Assembly (NCBI GenBank): GCA_030674185.1
Contig: CM060307.1
Span: forward strand, 63,751,153 to 63,815,152
DNA length: 64,000 nt
Direction: 5' to 3'
Origin: Monoplex corrugatus
Lineage: Eukaryota > Mollusca > Gastropoda > Littorinimorpha > Ranellidae
The notes below the pieces were generated by a model. The model saw only the letters and a list, made by a program, of their open reading frames with translations. It searched no databases and was not told the origin of the DNA. The position numbers and the translations under genes were made by a program. Positions 56,375-64,000 of this stretch are shown here, in pieces (the first letter of the stretch is position 1; each line of letters begins with the position of its first letter).

Positions 56375-57063
56375 TTAACCCTACCAGACCTTAGCCCCTG
56401 AGCGTAATTGTGCCCCCTGCCTGGCCTCCTGAGCAAAATTTTGAAAAAAATGTATATACGTTAGAAAACTGTTCATATCATGCACACCAATGGTTAGAAT
56501 TATATGAAACGTGGAGAGATTGTAGAAAATAGGCCTATCTTTCATCTAACGCCAGTCCAACCCTCAATCACACGAGCATCTCCCCTATCACTTGGTTGGG
56601 GGGTACGGGCACGCCCCCTTCTTCCAACACTCTGTCTCGACCTACTTCTTTCATTGTCAGAATCATCACTTTCACTCAATGCTTCATCAACGTAATCATC
56701 GTCACTTGAATCGGAAACATATTCCTGATCAAATTCTCCAATCTGCGAAATGTCCACCACTTGTTGAACTGTGAAGCAAGTTGGCCTCGCCCGTTTACCT
56801 GTTGAAGTGCTTGGTTCATCACTAGCTCGCTTCATGGTCAATTTTGCACCCAAATCACCTCAAAATACCATCAACACAAAGGCAGACAGTTGCAATAGGC
56901 TGAACACACGCTCACGCGACGCTTAGCAACGGTCCGGTAGCTATTTTTAGCTCTTGATAAAGTGACGATCGTGTGAGTGTGCTATTCCCGCTATAGCGGG
57001 AACTCGGTATATAGTCATTTTCGTCATTCCCGCAATAGCGGGAACTCGGTCTGGTAGGGTTAA
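56375..57063 (-). mobile_element. Short piggyBac-like element, copy 1
   Basis: Ends TTAACCCTACCAGACC at 56375 and its exact reverse complement ending at 57063: a 16-bp perfect inverted repeat including the TTAA target. Removing the element and one TTAA restores 'gatcTTAAgcacataac', the normal unit of the surrounding tandem repeat, so the insertion boundaries are certain. One end carries two palindromes, 'ttcccgctatagcgggaa' and 'ttcccgcaatagcgggaa'. One small ORF inside, no catalytic core: a non-autonomous derivative. Confidence 0.9.
56542..56853 (-). CDS. piggyBac-type transposase N-terminal fragment, 103 aa (copy 1)
   Basis: Encodes [20 protein letters not shown] and an acidic stretch '[20 protein letters not shown]', ending in an R/S-rich tail. 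Acidic, disordered N-termini of this kind precede the DDD domain in piggyBac transposases. Here the ORF stops before any catalytic motif. Copy 2 encodes almost the same peptide with an extra RT dipeptide ('GRARTRTPQ' against 'GRARTPQ') and a few substitutions. It is in the same orientation as DDAH and lies past its stop codon. Confidence 0.5.
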   Translation of the reverse strand: MGAKLTMKRASDEPSTSTGKRARPTCFTVQQVVDISQIGEFDQEYVSDSSDDDYVDEALSESDDSDNERSRSRQSVGRRGRARTPQPSDRGDARVIEGWTGVR

Positions 57064-57126
57064 GCACATAACAATTTGCATCAACTTGATTAATTACAAA
57101 ATTACAAAACAATTTGTGTCCTTGGA

Positions 57127-57132
57127 TTTAAT
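57127..57132 (-). terminator. Candidate DDAH poly(A) signal
   Basis: ATTAAA on the minus strand, about 105 bases after the DDAH stop codon. Cleavage would be expected near 57105-57115, just before the piggyBac-like copy. Single hexamer, so weak support. Confidence 0.3.
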
Positions 57133-57236
57133 CAATTATATGACAATTTGTGTCTGATCAATCAATCAATCATGAGCACATCAGAACAAATCATTGCCTC
57201 AAAATACGAGCATATTCAGACTGAAGTAATGGGATG

Positions 57237-57356
57237 TTAAGACACGTTCTGGGGGACCTTGACAAGAATGGAGCAACAGGTCAGACACCCATCAGCTTTG
57301 TAAAGCTCATCAAATTCCATGTCTATCCATGGAACAGTTACAGCAGAGGTCACTTT
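57237..57356 (-). CDS. DDAH1: DDAH exon 5 (C-terminus, stop)
   Basis: 39 codons plus TAA (57239-57237): '[20 protein letters not shown]', then TCCSILVKV. Human has [23 protein letters not shown]. The catalytic cysteine is the second of TCC. Acceptor 'ctgtttcag', phase 0. The exon is bracketed by the two inverted piggyBac-like copies. Confidence 0.95.
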   Translation of the reverse strand, partial: KVTSAVTVPWIDMEFDELYKADGCLTCCSILVKVPQNVS

Positions 57357-60300
57357 CTGAAACAGAAATAAAACTGCACATAAGCACAAACAAACCCTGA
57401 TCTGGTTGGGGGTGGAAAGCAGCAAGGGAGAAGATAGGGCTTGCCCTCACAATGCAGAAAGTCAAGGTAATTGCCATCTCCCTTCCCTATGACCTCGATT
57501 ATGAGATAACCGTTACTTTTTCTTTTCCACGTTCCTTCTCAATGACCTGAATTGTGAGATAAATTTACTTTCCCCCCCACCTTCCTTCCCCATGACCTTG
57601 ATTACGAGATTGCCATAACTTTTCTCCCTCCAGCCTTACTTGGTTATGAGATATTCTTTACTTTTTTTAAAGACAGACACAGTACTATATCTCACAGAAA
57701 GAAAGGGACATCTCTTATTTACGTCATGTACAAAAACACAAGGGCCTTATTTAAATAGGAGGAGTACAAGTTTGCTTGTGAAAGAAATGAAAAATTGCAA
57801 TCACGGAGCTTTACTTTCTGATGTAAACTGGACGAGGCGGCAGGGAAGTTTTTAGTCCCGTTTTTATTATCCATTGTTTGGTGTCTGTGATTTGACAAAG
57901 GCTAGTTGGCCGAAAATTTGCGCTTGTTTTGTTTTGTCTTGTTGGAGACGCGCTTACATTGATTTTCTTGTTCTTCTGGTTTTGTTTGCTTGGGCGCGGG
58001 CAGTCACTCTTGTTTTGGATCTGGTAAGGGATGGTTTTTCAAGTCACAAAACAAACACAAAAATTACCTCAAATTGAAAAAAAGTTCTCAGTCTCATCCT
58101 ATAGTGATTCACTGTGATATTGCTGAACCTATTTACACAATATAAGAATTTCAGCACTGTAATAGTTTATAACCTCAAAGTTATTTAAAATAACAATGTC
58201 AGTTTTAAAAAAGATGACCAGGAAATTTGCATTTCTGAAAAACCTCACTATTCTGATTTTAACCCTACCAGACCGAGTTCCCGCTATTGCGGGAATGACG
58301 AGCGGGAATAGCACACTCACATGATCGTCACTTTATCAAGAGCTAAAAATAGCTACCGAACCGTTGCTAAGCGTCACGTGAGCGTGTGTTCAGCCTATTG
58401 CAAATGTCTGCATTTGTGTTGATGGTATTTTGAGGTGATTTGGGTGCAAAATTGACCATGAAGCGAGCTAGTGATGAACCAAGCACTTCAACAGGTAAAC
58501 GGGCGAGGCCAACTCGCTTCACAGTTCAACAAGTGGTGGACATTTTGCAGATTGGAGAATTTGATCAGGAATACGTTTCCGATTCAAGTGACGATGATTA
58601 CGTTGATGAAGCATTGAGTGAAAGTGATGACTCTGACAATGAAAGAAGTAGGTCGAGACAGAGTGTTGGAAGAAGGGGGCGTGCCCGTACCCGTACCCCC
58701 CAACCAAGTGATAGGGGAGATGCTTGTGTGATTGAGGGTTGGACTGGTGTTAGATGAAAGGTAGGCCTATTTTCTACAATCTCTCCACGTTTCATATAAT
58801 TCTAACCATTGGTGTGCATGATATGAACAGTTTTCTAACGTATATACATTTTTTTCAAAATTTTGCTCAGGAGGCCAGGCAGGGGGCACAATTTCGCTCA
58901 GGGGCTAAGGTCTGGTAGGGTTAACAATACACCAATACCCCTCTTTTACTTATCATTTAAAACTGTTTATTTGTTTGCTGGTTGAAAATGTTATTCCTGC
59001 TGGTTTGCCAACATCATTATTTTTGATAAACAATCTTAAAAATGTAATCTTTTACAGTATAATTACAGGCCAGCAAGAACTTTCTTTGGCACCTTTTTAC
59101 ACAGACACAGACACACACACACGCATGCACGCACGCACGCACACACACACATACGCACCCGCGCACAACACACACACATACACAGAGACACACACACACA
59201 CATGCATGAATACCAACAATGAATTCATAAATCATGTATACTCACATTGTGTGATTGCATACCTTAAAATCATCTTTAAGTTCTTTCTCTGTCTTGATGA
59301 CAGCCTGTCCATTTATAAACAGGACATTGGCAGATCTGTCTTGTGATAGTTGAACTAACTGATACTGCCCTTTCGCTTCTGTTTGAAGAACCTGTAGGGA
59401 CAAAATACAACAACTGTTCATAGAAAACATGGAATGAAGAGGATAGTACAAACACTCTTTATATATAGGGTAATTATATCACATTTCATGCGAATTGGTT
59501 GTTTCATTCTAGAGTCACTGATTCCTCAAATACAGTTTAATTGATTTGACTCTTCTTTGCATGTTATTGTTATGTAGCATCTATTTGTAGCTATGATAAT
59601 CTATTTTTTTTCTTTGCATTGTACGCATCACACAGAGAACTTAAAAGAATTAATAATGATAATAATAATGATGACTTGTATTTACGCAGCACCTTATATA
59701 ATAAAGATTTGTATTCATATGGAACCTTACCTATAGATCTAGGCATTTAATTATTTTGTTGACTTTAATTGTATCATATCTGAAAAGTTGCTCTATCTTC
59801 TGTCCTTCATTTCTTTCTTTCTTTCTTCATTCCTTCTTATGCAGATTGTGCATACTTCCCCTAAATCATAATGTGTGTTCAGTGTTAAAGAAAATGAAAT
59901 GCACTGAACAGAGAAAGAGACAATACCAACAACATTAACCACAACAGCGAAAACCAACCAATCACAAGAAAACAAAACAAAATATCTGCAATGGTACTCT
60001 CTATGAATACGAATGTTAATCTGAGGATGTCTCTCACACATTTATACTAATCTGACATACATTTCAGTGTATACATTCCTAGAATGACAATGCTTACAGG
60101 ATATTTTCAGCCAAGTAACATTCTTGGCCAAAGCATGAAACACACCAAGAGACCAGCCTGGTATAGAAATATAACCTTCCATTTTTACTGCAAGGTTTAA
60201 CAGTCTGACTTGAGGCTAAAAAAATATATGTATGCTTAGCTTCCTGCCCACCTAGCTCTGAATGGGTAAATGATACTGTACAGTGTCTGGCAAAAGTAAA

Positions 60301-62823
60301 GCAGCAAAGGAGTGGAGGCAGGCACTATCATCATAATGCTGGTCCAAAGAAAAATTTGAAGTCTCGATTACCCTCTTCCCTATGACCACAAGACAATCTT
60401 TATTTCAAAAATGCTCAGAACATGACAGCGCATTACAACATGGTTTAGTTTTTACCTTCATGACATGCTGAGCAGTTTTGCCGCTACCAACAAGAATGAT
60501 GCCATCCTGAACCAGAGTGGCAACACTCTTCAAATGCAGAGCACCATCAACAGGAATGGTGGTCACAGGGAACTCAGGGAAAGCACGCTGCAGGCAGTCT
60601 GCCCCAGCTTTGTTGCTACGCATACTCTGACCCACAAAGATTTCTTGACCTGCATAAACATACAAACCTCAGTGACAATGGAATAAAACAATTGTTAAGG
60701 AGATATGAGACCTTCAATTTAACCAGTCATAGACAGCAAAATAGCCAATTAGCATTGTCCATGCAATGTGATGATTGCTCCACAAAACACCTCACTGTGA
60801 GCCATCAGCTTGCCTGCATACACAGCTACAATAACTAGCTTCCATTCAGATTTGTGCCAAATTATTTTAGTGGAGAGAAACACAAGATCATGAGAGAAAG
60901 CTAAAGATGAAAAAAATGACCAAGACAGCTATCTGCTAATGTGGTCAATAACACATTAACAGGAGCAAACTATCACCACATGAATAAAATATTATTTTTG
61001 AAGCAAGCACCACAAGCAGAATATTGCTTACCAAGCAAGAATCTTAAACTTGTCACAACTTTGTTTCAAGGTATAAAAATGTTACTTGAACATAAAAACA
61101 AAACAAAAACCTAAAACAACAGCATCAACAAAAGGAATGGATGCAGAGGTAACTCAATGAGTAGACAATCTTTCTTTTTTTTAAGGACCTCAGTTGGATG
61201 CAAAACAAGGAACACCGTTTCTTTCTTTCTGTTTTTTCTTTTAATTTTTTTTAATAGACAATCTATGTTACAATTACTGTCTATGATTTGACCTGTATGA
61301 ATGTATCAAATATAAATGTAATATCAAATATAAAGGAATGACGGTATCATGCAAGACAATAAACCCCCAGCATGTTTGTGAGGAAAGAAAAATATATGAA
61401 TATGCTTGATAAATGTTCAGAAAATATGGAAATGAAATCTCAATTTGCCTTTGAAGCATTGACAGGAGGAGAATACAGTACAAATATTTCCAAAGTTCTT
61501 GGCTCCTTCCCTACATTACTCTCACCACCACATTGTCATCTAGAAAGAAATATCACAGCTTACCTGTGAAAAGAACGTCACCCCCATCCAGTATAGCTGA
61601 AGGATCATCCACCTCTTTAATTTCAAAGCCAAGACTCTGGAGACATTTCTTAACTGGTTCTACCTGTTGTAAAATGAACCAAAGTAAGACAGAACTGGAC
61701 AGGTCAGTGTAACATTTATATTCAAACATGCCTGTTAGTGTTACAATGTTTCATAATAGACAAGTAAGATTTGTGCAGTGGTCATTTTTAGTTCATATCT
61801 TTGACAGTCCAAATTTTTACAAATTACTCATTGACTGAGCTACGCTAAACTGACTATTATCAGTAGTAGTAACGACAGCATTAGAAGTTACACAGTAGTA
61901 ACAGTAATTATAACTGGAAAATTGATAATACATTACAATGATGATGCATCATGTAGATTCTATGACAACAGTGATGACAATGATAACACTGATGATGATA
62001 TTCTTCTACAATTTCAACTTTTCATGTCAAAACTTGATTACTGATACTAATTTGATGCACCATAGTGTCTAAAAACCATGCAATAGCCAAAGTTAATACA
62101 CACAAGATGAGAGTTTGCAGGAAGGCAGGGAGACAGAAAAACACTGAGGTTTTACAGTCACATAGTTCAAGCTAGAAAAATAACTATTTTGTTGCTGACA
62201 TTTGTTTTCAACACAATACCTTACACTGCTGTGGACATGTCTTCAACTAGCAGCAGAAGTACAGTTTACTAAAAAAAAAAATAAAAAAATTTAAAAAGTA
62301 AGTCACACAATGTAATCTAAGTATAATCATTAATATTGTAATATTATAGAATGTATACTGTTCAATATTTCAATCATTTAGTGTGTTCTGTATAATGAAT
62401 CATCCACGGTGTTCAAACAAGTAAATGACTTACTTCTCCTCTTCGACTGGGATGCCCAGGTCTTGTTAAACAGGCTTTATCTCCAATCACCACAGCAACA
62501 TCCTCCACAAACACGCAGTCTGGATGGCTCTCATCAGCAGGAAGTGTGATCACCTTTAATCCACACTGCTTTAGCACATCCATGTAGTTATTCATCTGTT
62601 GAACAGCACGAGATAAAGATATCTCCTGGGATCCATCCATCTTGAGAGCCTCATCAGCAAAGCTTTTAGGTAATTCTCTTGTGATGGCATGGGTGTAGCT
62701 GAACAGAGATGAAGATGGCATGGCGGAAGTGACTGTAGCTTTGGTGGCTTGTCCACAAATATGCTTCACTGCACTTTGGCCTATTAATGAGGAAGTCATC
62801 TTCAGAAGATGCCTGACAAACAT
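57237..62823 (-). CDS. DDAH1: Dimethylarginine dimethylaminohydrolase (DDAH), five exons
   Basis: DDAH hydrolyses asymmetric dimethylarginine and monomethylarginine to citrulline plus a methylamine, relieving inhibition of nitric-oxide synthase. The five exons join in phase to 310 codons (human DDAH1: 285). Family signatures are all present: '[18 protein letters not shown]' (substrate-binding aspartates), 'GHPSRRGEV' (R98 equivalent), '[11 protein letters not shown]', 'QSMRSN' (R145 equivalent), 'GALHLKSV' (catalytic histidine) and '[11 protein letters not shown]' (catalytic cysteine, second of the pair). It should therefore be active. The start at 62823 follows an in-frame TAG by one codon and adds ~34 residues before the usual family start. 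DDAH1 versus DDAH2 naming does not transfer strictly to invertebrates. Confidence 0.95.
57835..57965 (+). repeat. Dispersed repeat with hammerhead-like palindromic core, copy 2
   Basis: 'gacaaaggctagttggccga' at 57894 followed by AAATTTGCGC. Compared with copy 1 the stem changes (GGCTAGTTGGCC) keep pairing through one G-T pair. Lies in DDAH intron 4, antisense to DDAH. Confidence 0.45.
58259..58924 (+). mobile_element. Short piggyBac-like element, copy 2 (inverted relative to copy 1)
   Basis: TTAACCCTACCAGACC at 58259 and its reverse complement ending at 58924. It matches copy 1 over most of its length, in opposite orientation, and is 23 bases shorter: it has lost one of the two 'cccgc..gcggg' palindromic repeats near the end. 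Lies in DDAH intron 4. Confidence 0.9.
58440..58757 (+). CDS. piggyBac-type transposase N-terminal fragment, 105 aa (copy 2)
   Basis: [20 protein letters not shown], a short hydrophobic segment '[19 protein letters not shown]', the acidic block '[19 protein letters not shown]' and an R/S-rich end. The frame is kept in both copies even though the element has no catalytic domain. This may reflect youth rather than selection. Antisense to DDAH. Confidence 0.5.
   Translation: MGAKLTMKRASDEPSTSTGKRARPTRFTVQQVVDILQIGEFDQEYVSDSSDDDYVDEALSESDDSDNERSRSRQSVGRRGRARTRTPQPSDRGDACVIEGWTGVR
59104..59205. repeat. (CA)n/(CACG)n microsatellite
   Basis: CA repeats with GCACGCACGC inserts, in DDAH intron 4. 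Confidence 0.93.
59263..59391 (-). CDS. DDAH1: DDAH exon 4
   Basis: 43 codons: '[20 protein letters not shown]' corresponds to human [20 protein letters not shown]. Phase 0 at both ends, acceptor 'ccctacag', donor GTATGC. A (CA)n tract follows in the intron at 59104-59205. Confidence 0.92.
59392..60455. other. DDAH intron 3, nothing recognised
   Basis: AT-rich intron with a TTTC run near 59810. No other feature. Confidence 0.4.
60456..60649 (-). CDS. DDAH1: DDAH exon 3
   Basis: Encodes '[20 protein letters not shown]' (R145 equivalent in MRSN) and '[20 protein letters not shown]' with the catalytic histidine. Acceptor 'tatgcag', donor GTAAAA, phase 0 out. Confidence 0.95.
60650..61563. other. 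DDAH intron 2, nothing recognised
   Basis: AT-rich. 'ctatgttacaattactgtct' near 61263 has no known meaning. No coding signal. Confidence 0.4.
61564..61663 (-). CDS. DDAH1: DDAH exon 2
   Basis: Encodes '[20 protein letters not shown]', then [14 protein letters not shown] with the invariant LDGGDVLF loop. Acceptor 'caacag', donor GTAAGC, phase 1 out. Confidence 0.95.
61664..62433. other. DDAH intron 1, nothing recognised
   Basis: AT-rich with a GAT-rich patch near 61935-62000 and an A-run at 62271-62300. No gene. Confidence 0.4.
62434..62823 (-). CDS. DDAH1: DDAH exon 1
   Basis: Residues 1-130. The first 34 ([20 protein letters not shown] onwards) contain K, R, H, S and T but no D or E. The family-like part begins '[20 protein letters not shown]', equivalent to human GRATHAVVRALPES. 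Ends 'GHPSRRGE' with donor GTAAGT, phase 0. Alternative starts are the ATGs at 62799 and 62721. Confidence 0.93.
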
Positions 62824-63520
62824 CTCCTATGACAAACAATTACACACATCTACAATAAACCAACCAACCATGAAATAGCTCTGTTTCTTGTAATTTAGTT
62901 TCTTAGTTATAGTGTGTATGTTCATTTTGATATTGGTTTGCTACTGTTCATAAGCTGTTATGTTTGTCATTAAATTGCTATTTGGTTTGCACATTTTGTT
63001 CAGTCGTGTTTTATTAAGTCAGTGAACATTTTGTCTGTACATTATTCTTTAACATTACCACTTTACTGTCATAATCATCATGCATTACAAATATTTGAGA
63101 TCTAATACATCTGTCTTCATATTTACCATGAGTACCCACTGCATTACAATAAGTTTGGAGAGGGCAAGATGGCATCCAGCTAAGCAGCACTTTATGTTCT
63201 CAATGGTTATACCACTGAATTGGGAAAAACATTTTGTTAGTCTGTATTTATAAAGCTGTTGGTTGGTGTGTACTATTTCCTATCACTGAGTTATCCTGTA
63301 ACTCTGACAACGTGTTCACTATGATTCTTTTCCTGGTATATATTTTTTCTCTGGTTTTAAGCCTATGATGGACACAGCTGTGAAAGAAACCATTGTGAAA
63401 AACTCAAAAAGGTCATAAAGACATGTGACCCGGATTCTCTTCCATCTTCTTTGTTGTCTGCCATCATTGATGATTTGTTGCTGTACATTGTTGATATTGT
63501 AAATGAATCTCTTACTTAGT
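62824..63520. other. Region upstream of the DDAH start
   Basis: Would contain the DDAH 5' UTR and promoter or an upstream intron. I see no CpG-rich block, CCAAT pair or TATA box that stands out. Confidence 0.4.
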
Positions 63521-63525
63521 TCTGA

Positions 63526-64000
63526 TTGTTTCTTCTCTGTATTAAAACTGCTATTGTTAGACCTCTTCTGAAGAGGACCTCTCTGCATGCAGAAAACGTG
63601 ATAAAATATACCGTATACGCCATTTCCAAAATACCCTTCCTTTCTAAGATAATTGAAAACTCAGAAAAGACAATATTTTTCCCACTCCATGACCACCTTC
63701 ACCGCAATAATCTTTTTTACTCCTTGCAGTCTGCCTACTGTGTTAATTACAGTACTGAACTGCTCTCTTGAAAATAGGCAATGATCTTCTCACTGCCCTT
63801 GATGATGGTCAAATCTCTTTACTGTCTCTACCGGATCTGTTGGCCACTTTTGATACTATCAATCATTCTACTCTTCTATCTTGTCTTCACCATACATTTG
63901 GCATTTCTGATGTACTGTTAAGGTACTTTCAGTCTTATCTCTCTCACTGCACACAGGTGTTTCTGTTAATGGTTTAACTTCTCTTCCAGCTGTCTTGCAG
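63526..64000 (+). mobile_element. Decayed L2-like RT fragment running off the right edge
   Basis: Plus-strand text in two frames: 'KTAIVRPLLKR', 'ISKIPFLSKIIEN' and 'NNLFYSLQSAYCVNYSTELL', then 'DDGQISLLSLPDLLATFDTI', '[20 protein letters not shown]'. This follows the RT of 31051-32784 block by block ([69 protein letters not shown]). The first catalytic D block reads LPDLLATFDT. Stops and a frame change show it is dead. Confidence 0.8.

Larger units (their letters stand above)
55170..57180. repeat. Degenerate ~35-40-bp tandem repeat containing TTAA
   Basis: Variants of 'gtgtccaattaatcagtcaa' followed by TCTTAAGCACATAA recur many times between 55170-55260 and 55870-56375, and again at 57064-57180. 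Period and sequence drift. The block from about 55262 to 55860 does not fit the pattern and may be another insertion. The element at 56375-57063 interrupts the array at one of its own CTTAAG sites. Confidence 0.7.

Noticed and set aside
1..64000. An undescribed multi-gene defence or biosynthetic system
   Set aside because: Only two host genes are recognisable and both belong to known conserved families. The remaining coding sequence is transposon-derived.

Overview
This is eukaryotic nuclear DNA from an animal. Its genes are split by many GT-AG introns and embedded in AT-rich sequence full of (CA)n microsatellites and transposable elements. Two conserved metazoan genes can be reconstructed exon by exon, both on the minus strand. 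The mix of DIRS, L2/CR1-like, RTE-like, restriction-endonuclease-type non-LTR, hAT and piggyBac elements suits a lophotrochozoan, perhaps a marine gastropod mollusc. That placement is inference; no marker in the window fixes the species.

Gene 1 (40108 down to 2840, minus) is SCAP, the sterol-sensing escort protein of SREBP. I place 23 coding exons whose phases all agree. They encode the first TM segment, the luminal loop, the sterol-sensing domain, the COPII-binding hexapeptide MELADL, the later TM segments and most of the WD40 propeller: about 1,299 residues. The last ~80-90 residues expected from the family are not found and probably lie left of position 1. The start codon is fixed by an upstream in-frame stop, and two small upstream ORFs precede it.

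Gene 2 (62823 down to 57237, minus) is a complete five-exon dimethylarginine dimethylaminohydrolase (DDAH), which degrades asymmetric methylarginines. It carries an unusual N-terminal extension that resembles a mitochondrial presequence.

The SCAP introns host large insertions. They include a DIRS retrotransposon with inverted termini and internal complementary region (about 14455-20064), a full-length hAT transposon with an intact 696-residue transposase, 14-bp inverted repeats and a 6-bp target duplication (23805-26582), and an L2-like retrotransposon with a complete RT domain (30741-32890). There is also a 17-copy 65-bp minisatellite (7345-8440), a 70-bp tandem array split by another L2 copy (9830-11105), and degenerate piggyBac-like elements. 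Between the two genes (40.3-57 kb) there is no recognisable host gene, only retroelement fragments (43-46 kb, 49 kb, 54 kb), microsatellites and unique-looking sequence. Two inverted copies of a short piggyBac-like element (56375-57063 and 58259-58924) bracket the last exon of DDAH. The right edge holds a decayed non-LTR RT fragment that runs out of the window.

SCAP and DDAH are in the same orientation but belong to different pathways (sterol homeostasis; methylarginine and nitric-oxide metabolism). Nothing here suggests that they act together.
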